64,000 nucleotides of DNA from Leptodactylus fallax (Eukaryota > Chordata > Amphibia > Anura > Leptodactylidae), in the NCBI GenBank assembly GCA_947044405.1, contig CAMRHE010000011.1, positions 7,050,501 to 7,114,500 on the forward strand, given 5' to 3'. The notes under the pieces were generated by a model. The model worked only from the letters and a program-made list of their open reading frames with translations, was not told where the DNA came from and did not search any database. The position numbers and the translations under genes were made by a program. Below, in pieces: positions 33,116-43,489 of the stretch. Position 1 is the stretch's first letter. Every line of letters starts with the position of its first letter.

Positions 33116-33894
33116 CTCTAAGTCAGAGGGGTAGCCAACAGTGGCCAATCAATGGCCTCAGACTTCTGAGCATAATCATTGAGGCAGGTTTTATCGTCCT
33201 CCAGGGCATCTGCAAACTTGTCCATTCTATCCTCCACCTCCAAGCCTCTGGACCCAAAATCGTGGATTTACTTAGTAAAGTTGGCCACTGTTTTAGATAA
33301 TTTGATGGAGAACAACTGTTTAATTTTAGCAAAGAGAACAGTGGGGTCTAGGTCAGTAGTCCCGACATCTGCCATAGGTTCCTGATCAGAAACAGCAAGT
33401 GAGGTAGTGCTATAGTAAGAAGAGCCTCCCCCCAGCAGAGCCAGAAGGACTGGGTGATCAGAATAATTCAGAGAGAGTATGCCAAGCAGCAAGATTTTCT
33501 CTGAGCTTAAGCGTCTTTGGCTTAAGTGCGTAGACATGTTAATATAGTAGCAGGTAGCATTGGAGTCAGAATCCCAAGCTGTTGATGCAAGTGGGGGAGC
33601 TGTGACCGAGAACTCAGTTGTTAACCAGACATTATATGCATAGTATGCGCACACCAGAGGAGAGGGTTAAACACCATAGTAGGTAGTAGCTGGCCACAGG
33701 GTCGCCAGGGACAGTGCCAGACTGCAGGCTGCAGGTTAGTAAAGATGATGGTCTCCAACAAGCGGCAATCCTGATGAGAGCAGGGAGACCAGGTCGGTGA
33801 TAGTGCCGACTGCACTAACGAACCCGTAACACCACGAGTTCACTCGGTGAGGTCGAGATGGAGGGGGTAAATAAGGAAGAACCACAAAATATGG

Positions 33895-34142
33895 CTGCAC
33901 ACCATAAAAAAGAAGCCCATTTGAAAGTTGTACAAATGCAGTTTTTCTTTAATTCCACGCCATTCTAAGTTTTTTTTTTCTAACTTTCCAGTACATCATA
34001 CGGAATATTAAATGGTACCATTACAAAGTACAATTTGTCTTGCAAAAATTAAGTCCTTTGAATGGAGAAATAAAAGAGTTATGGCTTTTGAAAAGGAATA
34101 AAAAACAAAAATCGAAAAATGGCTGCCACAGGAAGGGGTTAA
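33895..34142. mobile_element. TTAA-type MITE, right half
   Basis: Matches 9700-9948 in layout ('CCAGTACATCAT...GGTACCATTA', 'AAAGAGTTATGGCTTTTG') and ends GGAAGGGGTTAA (TTAA 34139-34142). Confidence 0.65.
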
Positions 34143-34809
34143 TGGTTGTCTTAGGAATATTATGTCATGCTAAATCCCCTTGAGCATGCAGATCATCAAC
34201 ATTGACTGCTGACAGCTACTTTTGCAATTGCTGATGAATGACATCCCAGATGCGCTTGATAGGAGAAAGGCCATAGACATTAGTAGCATGTTTAGGCCAC
34301 ATATGCTTTTCACAATAGCACAAGCAACATGTGACCTGGTTTTGCCCTGATGAAAAATCATCATAGACTGGAGCTGGGTGCTTGAAAAATTGATGATTTG
34401 CAGAGCTTAGCGGCACTTTCTACTAACCGTATTTGAATAACCTTACTACTTGTCCCTTTTGCTGTTGTGATTTCAATGTTGAGGGTTGTAAATGTACTGA
34501 TAGAGCACTAAAATACTTAAACAGGTTGTCTAGGAATTGAAGCAAGCAATGGGACGGTCAGGGAAAGTTTAAAATAATAAAAGAAAGCATACACTTCTGT
34601 ACTTGGTGCTCCATTGTTTGGTACTAATTCAGTCTCTTACTGGTGTTGTGTTGCTGCACTGCCTTAGGTCCTGAGCCTCACATGACTGCTGAGACTAATC
34701 AGTGGCTTCATCAGTCACTGAAGAGGAACTGGTGATGTAAGTATTCATTGGAAGTAGAGATAGGTGAACTTTGTGAGATTTGTTTTGTGAATTTTTAGAA
34801 GTTCACCTG
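34143..34809. other. Unassigned spacer
   Basis: 34220-34260 ('GACATCCCAGATGCGCTTGAT') looks like part of a dispersed DNA-transposon repeat, but the family could not be named. 34755-34810 resembles the 'gagatgggcaaat' foldback family. No gene. Confidence 0.35.
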
Positions 34810-36984
34810 CTAGTTCTGTTTCACAGGCCTTTGCTGTCCCCTGGGGCTGCTGGGGCTACTGTCACCCAGGAGGCCATTAAAAGGACCAAAGGAGCACAGT
34901 ATTGTAAACCGCAAGCCAATACAGGCTTGCGGTTTACAAGACGCTGAGACCGCAAACAGCGGCCGTCTGCTTCTCAGCACAGACGCAGACATCCTGGGCA
35001 TGGACAGGGAGGAAGCGGCGGCTCCATTCATCAGGATCGCTGGTAGGTGAGTATGACTTTTATTTTGCTTTTTTAGCGCAGTTGTTGGTATATTAATAGT
35101 ATAAGGGGTGGTTAGGAGGGGGAAATATAACTATAAAGGGAGGATTCATTAGGGGCCATTATGACGATGGGGGGTCATTTATATAAGGGTTATTATGGGG
35201 TATTATGAATACAAGGGGGAGGTTATTTATATAAGGGGCCATTAGGGGGCATCATTTATATTAGGAGGCATTATGAACATAAGGGGGTGGTCATTGATAT
35301 AAGGGGTCATCAGAGGTGCAGTATTTATGTCAGGGAGAATCAGGGGCATAATATGAGGGGTCATTAATTTAATTAAGGTGGCACTTGGGCTTTATTAAGA
35401 CTAAGGCCCCATGTAGCTGCCTGCAGCAAAAAAAAAGCACTGCAGGAAAAACCGCGGCAGTAACATTGTGGTTTTTCCCGCAGTGCTTTTCAAAGAAGGT
35501 CCGCAGAGGTTTCCCCTGTGGACTTTCTGTTTTCAATACACCTATAAAGAAACCGCCAGTGTTTCCATAGGTATAACTGACATGCTGCAATTTCCCAAAC
35601 CGCAACCGTTTTGGAAAACGCAGTGTGTCTGCTGCACGTATTTTTCCGCAATGTGTGGATGGGATTTGCTAGAGTGCCACGGTTTTTTCCTGTGGATTTT
35701 TGCCACATGGAGCCCCTATTCCCACTTTGCAGTAAAATATGCGCAGCGGATACGCTGCCATTTCCAAAACAGTCGCAGTTTTGGAAATCGCAGCATGTCA
35801 ATTATACCTACGAAAATGCCTATAGATATAATTGAAGCAGAAAGTCCGCAGAGGGAACCTGTGTAAAGTGCTGGAGAAAAAACCGTGATGCGTCGCCGCC
35901 GTGGTTTTTCCCGCAGCTCTTTTTTTTGCTGTGAGACGCCACATGGGGCCTTAGCCTTAAGGCGTCTTCCAGCTCATTTTTATTGATGATCTATCCTCAG
36001 AATATTATTATTTATTTATGTAGCACCATTAATTCCATGGTGCTTTACATTTGAGGGTTTACATACTGTACACAAAATATACAAAACAAATACAATACTA
36101 ACAGTGACCAACTGGCACAGTGGGATACAGGGCCCTGCTCGCACGTGTTTACAATCTATGAGGGAAGAGGGATAGAGACAGAAGGTGGGATAGAATAGAT
36201 CATCAATAAGAGATAAGTGATTCCCCACTGACCAGCTGTATGAAGGGGCTATGGCGCCTGTTTATATCACACGCTGTCTGTTTATAGTGACCGTGTGATG
36301 TCATTCCAGTCTTGTCACATAGATGTGTATAGGACAAGGTTGTAGTTACATTACATGGCCACTATGAAAAGAATGACATTGTGTAAACAGAGAAGCGGTC
36401 ACGGCGCTTACACAGTTACCATTCAAACAGCTGATTCTGGGGGTCCCGGGTATTGGAACCCCAATAATTTTTTTTTTTCTAGTTTTTTTTTTTTTAATTA
36501 TGAAACACCTGGGGCATTATTAATAAGGGGCACTATTTAAAGGGGTGCACAGGAAAGTTATTAATTTAAAGATACACTTGGGAGTATTATTCATTATGGG
36601 GGTTATATTATATATTTTATAATTGGGGGTAGCAGCAGGATGAGGGCTTTGTGTAGGTGAGGACAATGTGGGTCGGGTGCCTGGAAAAGTGAGGAGCCAA
36701 AGATGTCTGTGTTGCAAACTTTACAGAGACTGGAAGAAGTGGTCATGGCGGTCTAGATGAAAGAGATGGGGAATGTGAATAATTAGCCAGAGACGTCACC
36801 TGTAAGTTACTAAATGTTACTGCCCTGTATTCACCTAAACTGTCTGCAGAGTCCTGTGTATAGCCAATATATACCACTATACGCTCACCGTATACTGATA
36901 GTATCGGTATACGAACATGTCCAAGTTGGGGGCCCACTTGGACCTGTTCGCCCCCCCCGTGCTGAACCCCTAGCTACGCCTCTG
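34810..36984. mobile_element. Repeat family A, with nested MITE
   Basis: From 34903 it carries a perfect 14-bp hairpin (GTAAACCGCAAGCC...GGCTTGCGGTTTAC). It then has a GGCGGCTCC...TAGGTGAGTATGACT module, the 'ATATAAGGGGtCATTA' low-complexity stretch, the 'ACTGACCAGCTG' core (36000-36460) and the ending 'CCTAGCTACGCCTCTG'. A 558-bp MITE is nested at 35399-35956. The core reappears in reverse at 37745-38330. Confidence 0.65.
35399..35956. mobile_element. Complete palindromic MITE with TTAA duplication
   Basis: 558 bp between TTAA at 35395-35398 and 35957-35960. Termini are GACTAAGGCCCCATGT and ACATGGGGCCTTAGCC. It has internal inverted similarity (GCAGCAAAAAAAAAGC against GCTTTTTTTTGCTG, and GCATGTCA/TGACATGC), so it can fold almost end to end. 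Relatives: 15691-15875, 47015-47217, 47868-48210, 48241-48560. Confidence 0.8.
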
Positions 36985-36997
36985 AAGCACTGAGTGC

Positions 36998-37328
36998 TGC
37001 ATAGAGATGGGCAAATCAATTCATACCGAGCCAGGTTTGACACAAATATTCCAAATTGTTCTTTTTTTTTTTTCGAAACTGAACAAATGGATATTTGTCT
37101 CAGATGCACTAAAATGGCCTCCGCATTATTCTTTGGGGTTTCTATAGACCCTGGAGGCCCAGGGGAGGTGAAAAAAAAACAAACATTCATACTCATCTTC
37201 CGTTACCTCTTTTGGGCTTCCTCGTGGCATCCGGCACTTTCCTGGTGAGGTCCAGCGCTCTTCTGCCAAGTCATCAGCCCGGACTCAGTGCTGAAGCCTG
37301 TGACTGGGCATCATTGGTGACTTGGGCA
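36998..37328. repeat. Foldback repeat (family C), left half
   Basis: Starts near AGAGATGGGCAAATC and runs to CTTGGGCA (37321-37328). It continues at 39564 after the hAT-type element. The two halves are mutual inverted repeats, for example CATACTCATCTTCCGTTACC against GGTAACAGAAGGTGAGTACG. Confidence 0.65.
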
Positions 37329-38344
37329 CAGTGGTGAACCTAGCCTCTTTGCTGCCTGAGGCGGACTATAGAATGACGCCCCCCCCCCCCCCCAAAAAAA
37401 AAATAAAAAAATAAAAATAAAATTGAGTTTCCATGCTACTAGCTTCACACACTGTTGCTGTCACACAATATGCACAATACACAAAGTTATAAAACAATTT
37501 TTAGGAATTCTTCTTCCTGTATAACTTCAGTATCAGATCAACAACACAACATTAACAATGAAAGTAACTTCACACATCTTCTGCTTGGTGGATGGACGAG
37601 CCCCCGTGGCCCCCATTCTATATAATAGGAGCGCCGCAGATAGCTGAGTACTGGACTTCGGGTATCTTCGGCACTCCCATTGAAGTGAATGAGAGCCACA
37701 CGGGTTCGTCCATCCACCAAGTGACACGCCTATATTCAGCCTGAATGCGGTCACATTTTGTGACTTACAGGTGACGTCTCTGACTAATCCTTAACATTTC
37801 CCTTCTCTTCCCTTTGGACCGCCATGACTTCTTCCAGCTGTGACTTGTCTCTAAAGTTTGTAACACAGACATCTTTGGCTCCTCACTTTTCCAGGCACCC
37901 ACATTGTCCTCACCTGCACACCCATCCTGCTGCTACCCCCAATTGTAAAATGTATGATATAACCCCCATAATGAATAATACTCCCAAGTGCATATTTATA
38001 TTAATAATGTCCGTGTGTACCCTGTATAAATAGTGCCCCTTATTAGTAATGCCCCATAGGTTTCCTAATTAAAAGGTTTTCCAGGTCATTAATAAACTAA
38101 TCAGTGGGGCTCAAAAACCCAGGACCCCTACTGATCAGCTGTTTGAATGGTACCTGTGTAAGTGCCGTGACCGCTTCTCTGTTTACATAGTGTCATTCAT
38201 CTCATAGCGGCCATGTAATGTAACTACAGCCTCGTCCTATACATGTCCATGTGACAATGCTGTAATTACATCACACGGTCACTATAAACAGACAGCGTAT
38301 AATATAAACAGGGCCAAAGCCCCTGTTTATAGCGCCCCATTTAC

Positions 38345-38765
38345 ACACATTATAATGTTCCACAGAAGCCCCTGCACACAGTATTACGGCCCCTGCACAC
38401 GGTATTATGCTCCATAGTGGCCCCTGCACACGGTATTATGCCCCGCAGTGGCCACTGCACATGGTATTATGTTCCACAGCAACCCCTGCACACAATATTA
38501 TGCTCCCTAGTGGCCCTGCACATGGTATTATGCTCCATAGTGGCCCCTGCACATGGCATTATGCCCCATAGTGGCCCCTGCACAGGGTATTATGCCCCAT
38601 AGTGGCCCCTGCACAGGGTATTATGCTCCATAGCGGCCCCTGCACTCGGTATTATACTCCATAGCGGCCCCTGCACTGGTATTATGCTCCACAGTGACCC
38701 CTGCACATGGTATTATGCCCCATAGTGGCCCCTGCACATGGTATTATGCCCCATAGTGGCCCAAC
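38345..38765. repeat. 31-bp minisatellite (about 13 units, reverse orientation)
   Basis: Units such as CCCCTGCACATGGTATTATG followed by CCCCATAGTGG, the reverse complement of the array at 11690-12130. Open frames here (for example 38417-38602) are an artefact of the tandem structure. Confidence 0.9.
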
Positions 38766-38776
38766 CATGAACTATT

Positions 38777-39090
38777 ATTATACTCTGGGGTCTTTTCAGA
38801 CCCCAGAGTATAATGATCGGAGACCCAGGGAAGGTGACAAACATAAAAACCAGTGTTACTTACCTTTCCTGGACACGGTGCACTCCCTGCAGCTTTTGTC
38901 CCTGTTTAATTGCACACGTCACGTGATCAGGAAGGCGTCGCAACCTGATGATGTCACCAGAAGGCCCAAGCCTGCTCGGAGTAACATCGGATAGCTGGAG
39001 AGGGAAGTAACAATGGTTTTTATGTTCCCTCACCTCCCCTGGGCCTCTGATTATTATACTCTGGGGTCTGAAAAGACCCCAGAGTATAAT
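38777..39090. repeat. Foldback unit bounded by two 38-bp palindromes
   Basis: Perfect palindromes at 38777-38814 (TTTC loop) and 39053-39090 (GAAA loop) bound a 314-bp inverted repeat. Inner arms: GGAGACCCAGGGAAGGTGAC at 38819 against TCACCTCCCCTGGGCCTCT at 39030-39048. Near the inner end of the left arm lies TTACTTACCT, reverse complement AGGTAAGTAA. The 11.4-11.7 and 53.0-53.3 kb copies have the same plan. Confidence 0.88.
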
Positions 39091-39393
39091 AATAGTAGTA
39101 TTTGAGGCCCGTGGCTGCTCACAGCAGCATCCACTTCCCCTTCTGTGTCCCATAGCAGAAGGGGAAGCGAGGGCGGCCACGAGCAGACGCAGGGTAGGTA
39201 AATAAATAGGCCGTAACCTACTGGGGATATCCAGCAGGTTATGGCCTATTTATATATAAAAAAAAAGTTATACTCACCTGCGATGCCTTGATGGAGCCGC
39301 CGCCACCTCTTCTTGTCCGCGACATCTGTGTCACAGCGTAGGAGGCGCAATGACGTCATTGTATCTCCGCCTGCGCTGACATGGAGAGGTCTC

Positions 39394-39467
39394 GTAAACC
39401 AGCCCAGGACAGGCCCTGCTCAGCTTTGTTTTTTTTTTTTAAAGCAGCCTGTCCTGGGCTGGTTTAC
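39394..39467. repeat. 21-bp perfect hairpin in the hAT-type element
   Basis: GTAAACCAGCCCAGGACAGG(C) at 39394-39414 is exactly complementary to 39447-39467, with a T-rich loop. Copy 2 keeps the right arm (53826-53850) but its left arm (53770-53790) has decayed. Confidence 0.9.
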
Positions 39468-39563
39468 GGTAAATATAAAGTAAAAATGCCTTTCCCTGGA
39501 CAGTGACGGACAGTGCCGCCTTAGGCGGCCGCCTCACTTTGCCTCATTAGCGGTGCGCCCCTG

Positions 39564-39800
39564 CTTGGGCATGCAGAGCATCAATTACAGGCTTCAGCGG
39601 TGACCCCCAGGTCAGTGATGTCACCAGGAGAGCCCCAGATGCCACTAGGAGGTCCAAAAAAAGGTAACAGAAGGTGAGTACGAATGTTTTTTTATATGGT
39701 TCGTTCCAAACTTGTAGGACCCAAACTGATTCAGGGACCTAAGCTGCCAAACCCAAACACAAAACGAATCTTGAAAGGTTTCCCCATCTCTAGTGCTGCA
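39564..39800. repeat. Foldback repeat (family C), right half
   Basis: Begins with the second CTTGGGCA and ends 'CCCCATCTCTAG' near 39798, the inverse of the left-half start. Confidence 0.65.
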
Positions 39801-40605
39801 AAGGAGCCCAAAAGAGGTGAGGGATAGTGAACTTGACTGTTTACTATTTTTCTGTAACTTGCCCGGACCTCTGTTGATGATACTCTTGGATCTGGAGATA
39901 CCCCAGAGTATTATAATGATTTGTGGGTGGTGAACACTAAAAATCTTGGGTTCAGATGTCCCTGTCATTTTTGGAAAATTTGTAACAAACCCATTCAGTC
40001 ATCTCTAATTGGAAGACTAACCTTGACTCATTTAGGGGAGCTTAAACAGCATCCAATGATAGTATTAGAGATGAATAAACAGTTTTGTAATTAATGGAAT
40101 TTGACTCGATTTTTGCCAGCTAAGCCAAAACGTTTGCAATTTGTCTTGGACAAACCTGATCAGTGGTCGCATCCATGTGTAACATGTGGTAGAACAGACT
40201 AAAGTAGGAGGTTCATATGGTCTGTGTAACCTAAGTGAACTTCTTACATCATCACCCGACAGCCTCTCAGCCAATAATGAATGGTGGGTGGAGAAGTCAC
40301 AGTAATGTAATATGCAGTATATAATAATAATGCACAGAGAGAGGAGCCATTTTGTGAGATAATAGCAGCAGGGAGAGAACACTGTCCACTGTTTTACTTT
40401 ACAGTAGTCTGACTGGCAAAGTTTCTCTTTTTCTTAAGCATATTTTGCAATATTTAATTTTTTATTTTAATACATACAATTTCAGAATTTAAATCACTCA
40501 CTGCTCCACTGTAGTCTGGCAATAATGCACCATTTTTACATTTTATTTTTTAACACACAGTCAGCTATGCCATCACTGCAGTCCACTATAGTCTGACAGT
40601 GACTG
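39801..40605. other. Unassigned, repeat-like sequence
   Basis: 39870-39925 holds a decayed form of the TACTCTGGGG palindrome, and 40060-40140 resembles the 'agagatgaa' dispersed family. No gene recognised. Confidence 0.4.
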
Positions 40606-40609
40606 TCCA

Positions 40610-41290
40610 CTACCTTACTTTAGTCTTACTTTTTCATTTTCTTCCAAACTGGGTACCAGACTTAACAACAATCTGCAGATGATGGAGTGGACCGTCTCAA
40701 CCCATAGGACCTCTTCCAACAAGGGTATATTCTAACTAGATTGATTGTGGATTGTGCTTTGTGCATACAGGACATGCCAAACAGACATTTTTTGAGTAGT
40801 TTGTAAAGCCATAGGCCTTAAATACTCTTGATATTATCCATACCATCCCTCCTGTTGAGACATCAAGCCTATTTGTGCTGCTTGTTTGACTGCTTTATCT
40901 GCTTTACTATCACCCATGGAAATAGGATCAAGTCTTTTCGAGGTAGGAATCTTTCTGTAATTTCTGCCATATAGTCATATGGTTCCTCATCTTCTGCAGT
41001 GGGGAGCATCGTGGCAGGGTTCAGTGAGGTACATCTCTCTATAGTTAGACGTGGCTATGATAATAACACAGTCATACATGAGAGGTGTCTGGAAGGTGGT
41101 AGATATGAAATCTTATTCTGTAATAAGATCACTGCTACTGCGTGTGGTACTTTGAGCGTTAATAGGTGAAAAAGTACCAAGAAGCTTGAACTGACATAAA
41201 CACAGAAATGACTGCTTGTATGCAGGGTGGCATTGCTCTGGCCACTGGGTCCAGGCAACTTGAATAGTAGGCTAGTGGTCTATTTTATCC
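40610..41290 (-). pseudogene. Endogenous retrovirus pol remnant (RT connection to integrase HHCC)
   Basis: Read downward from 41290 on the minus strand. LKVPHAVAVILLQNK and LPPSRHLSCMTVLLS, then LTIERCTSLNPATMLP, match the class-I retroviral RT connection/RNase H entry ('...PHAV..L......LNPATLLP'). Then come GDSKADKAVKQAAQIG (end of RNase H, about 40900) and a CPVCTKHNPQ zinc-binding piece of integrase (about 40760). Stops and frameshifts break it, and most of RNase H is deleted. No LTR was found next to it. Opposite in strand to the 20.6-23.0 kb remnant, and a separate insertion. Confidence 0.75.
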
Positions 41291-41401
41291 CCATATTATT
41301 GTGTCAAGACAGAAGTCATGTATCCATTTTTACAATCCACCATCTGTAAAAATGTTTCGCCATAGTCGGAAATCCCAACACAGTTGAGCTAATCAATAAT
41401 T

Positions 41402-42250
41402 GTTTTTTTTTTTTTTTTTTCTCTTTATTAAAAATTTTATTGAGTTTTATTGCATAAAGAACAATAAGAATAAAATTACAGTATAGTCTCAGAGGTGAAG
41501 ATCACCTGACCAGTATAATCTCAGGTCAGAGTTCCATAATCTGGTGTAGGGTTTCGTCTGCAATATGATTGTTAAGGTCCAGGGGAGTTCAGGCGATGGC
41601 TATCGTCAGTGTCACCCAGAGAAGGTGGAGATTCGGGTGCTTCAGGATCGCCCAGTAATAAGTCCCGTCCTGGGAGGAGAAGTGGCGGTAGATCCAAGGC
41701 TTGAAGGAAGACGGGAAGTTTATCTGGGGATGAGAGCATGATCAATCTATCCCTAAGGCTAACCTGTAGGGCAAATAGAAAGCCCGAGTGATATGGAACT
41801 TCTTGAAGGAGAGTCAGCAGCAGTTTCAGAGCAGCCCTCTGATGCAGGGTATGACAGAAAAGATCCAGAAAGAGGGAGATGCGAGCCCCATCAGCTTTTG
41901 CTCTCTGGCCTTCTGCATTATTTTCTTCTTAAGGGCATAGTAGTGCATTCTACATATGACATCACAGGGTTTTACCTGTTCTGAACTTCGAGGTTTAAGT
42001 CCACGATGGGCGTGGTCGATTTCTATGCGGGTATCAGCTGCGCGTCCCAGTAGAATGTTAAAGATACTGGTGAAAGTGGGGATGAGTTCGGAGGTTGGGG
42101 TGGCTTCAGGGAGGCCTATGATTCTGATATTGTTGCGATGGTTGAGATTCTCAATGTCGTCAACGTGAAACATCAGTTTGAGGTACTGAGTGGTGGTAGA
42201 GGTAGATGGCTTTTGTAGGGATTGGATAGAAGTAGTCATCAATGTCTAGA
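41402..42250 (-). pseudogene. L1 ORF1 retroposon (ORF1-only, 3' end at poly(A))
   Basis: The minus-strand frame 42242-41826 encodes VDDIENLNHRNNIRIIGLPE, IEIDHAHRGLKPR and CDVICRMHYYALKKKIMQKA, the ORF1 RRM and link. Downstream frames to about 41585 give the C-terminal domain (LFLDLFCHTLHQR, VPYHSGFLFALQ). Only about 180 bp separates this from a T20-like run at 41403-41421, the copied poly(A). No ORF2 lies between ORF1 and the tail, so the source RNA lacked ORF2 or it was lost. N-terminal sequence upstream of 42250 fades out. Confidence 0.78.
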
Positions 42251-42439
42251 AGACATTGAATATGTCAAGTCATCCATATCTCTCTTCCTGGGGAGAAGTG
42301 CCAAGTATGGATCATATGGCAAGTAGGTGGAGGGGTGATGTCTCCTTCAGAAGATAAGTCAGTCTCTGGCAGGTGTCTAGGGAGAACTAGGGTTTAGGAG
42401 CCTGAAGGCTAGTCATTTTTCTACCCTCATCAAGGTGTT

Positions 42440-42880
42440 TGCCCTCCTTTGACAGATTGTACCTTCTGTGTGTGGACAATATTTTGATAGGCAGGCGCGA
42501 GCAAGGCGGCCTACAAACATAGCTCAGTTCTGTCAGGAGGAAGGGGCCCAAATTCCTAACAACTATTGTGAAAAGCTTATGGAACGATATCCAATACGTT
42601 TGACACAAGTCATACAGTTTAAGGGCAATGGTACCATATACTAATAAAATGTATGTAAACTTTTGACTTTGCAGAAAGTAATAAAAATGCCGTAAAAAAA
42701 TTCTCTCATTATTCTGGCATTTGGCAAATATAAATAATTTTGGTAATCCTAATTGACCTAAAACGGGAAAGGTTTATTCTGATTTCATGTCAGATAGTGA
42801 GAAAAACATGCATATGTGTCTTTTTATATAGTGTATGTAAACATCTGGTTTCAACTGTATATCAAGCTTTTACTATAAGA
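42440..42880 (+). pseudogene. Tc1/mariner 3' fragment
   Basis: 42530-42645 encodes the last residues of a Tc1-type transposase in broken frames (EKLMERYPIRLTQVIQF). A terminal repeat follows, with GTATGTAAACTTTTGACTTT at 42651 and TAGTGTATGTAAACATCTGG to TCAACTGTAT at 42831-42860. Confidence 0.7.
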
Positions 42881-42882
42881 TA

Positions 42883-43465
42883 CAGTGGGTATGGAAAGTA
42901 TTCAGACCCCTTTAAATTTTTCACTCTTTGTTTCATTGCAGCCATTTGCTAAAAGCAAAAAAGTTCCAGAAATTCTTTTGTAACCTTGGCCAGATCTGTG
43001 CCTTGCCACAATTCGGTCTCTGAGCTCCTAGGGCAGTTCCTTTGACCTCATAATTCTCATTTGCTCTGACATGCACTGTGAGCTGTGAGGTCTTATATAG
43101 ACAGGTGTGTGCCTTTCCTAATCAAGTCCAATAAGTTTAATTAAACACAGCTGGACTCGAAGGAGTAGAACCATCTCAAGGAGGATCAGAAGGAAATGGA
43201 CAGCATGTGAGTTAAATATGAGTGTCACAGCAAAGGATTTGAATAGTTATACATATATATATATACTTATGACCATGTGATATTTCAGTTTTCCTTTTTT
43301 AATAAATTTGCAAAAATATCTACATTTCAGTTTTTTTCTGTCAAGATGGGGTGCTGAGTGTACAGTAATGAGAAATAAAATTAACTTTTTTGCTTTTAAC
43401 AAATGGCTGCAATGAAACAAAGAGTGAAAAATTTAAAGGGGTCTGAATACTTTCCATACCCACTG
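42883..43465. mobile_element. Tc1-type MITE with long terminal inverted repeats
   Basis: 583 bp between TA dinucleotides (42881-42882, 43466-43467). The left end CAGTGGGTATGGAAAGTATT is mirrored by ...AATACTTTCCATACCCACTG. The inverted repeat extends about 80 bp, to the GCTTTTAaCAAATGG region. Inside are 'AGACAGGTGTGTGCCTTTCC' and 'AATCAAGTCCAATAAGTTTA', known parts of the parental Tc1 family. No transposase remains. Confidence 0.92.
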
Positions 43466-43489
43466 TATGTTTTGCTATAACATTTAATA

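Larger units (their letters stand above)
31480..33540 (-). pseudogene. L1 ORF1 pseudogene with insertions
   Basis: Starts near 33538 with MSTHLSQRRLSSEK, a basic N-terminus. A helical stretch follows at 33400-33125 (LDPTVLFAKIKQLFS, LEVEDRMDKFADALEDD). The C-terminal domain lies at about 32050-31690 in other frames: NLDPATLDRHRTLRPIT, then IRYRWGFTFHLA. The RRM part is displaced by the inserted repeats and Tc1 end between 32110 and 33115. Confidence 0.75.
27421..33840 (-). mobile_element. Near-complete but degenerate L1/Tx1-type LINE
   Basis: A two-ORF LINE on the minus strand. The 3' end at 27421 reads AATAAATACC...TTGAAACT, like the young L1. ORF2 covers about 31010-27960 and ORF1 about 33540-31480. 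The 5' boundary (about 33840) is approximate. Stops and frameshifts are everywhere. ORF1 is interrupted by repeats of about 200 bp (32320-32940) and a Tc1 end (32953-33115). Confidence 0.82.
37329..39563. mobile_element. Non-autonomous hAT-type element, copy 1 (2,235 bp)
   Basis: Termini CAGTGGTGAACCTAG and ...GCGGTGCGCCCCTG (reverse complement CAGGGGCGCACC) are imperfect inverted repeats with hAT-like CAG ends. A perfect 8-bp duplication, CTTGGGCA, flanks it (37321-37328, 39564-39571). Order inside: head with GCTGCCTGAGGCGG (to 37745), reverse family A core (to about 38330), 31-bp minisatellite, foldback unit, hairpin 39394-39467, and the GCCGCCTTAGGCGGC tail. No transposase frame is present. 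A second copy with the same order is at 50799-53947. A hAT transposase remnant lies at 54.8-55.8 kb, but kinship is unproven. Confidence 0.8.
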
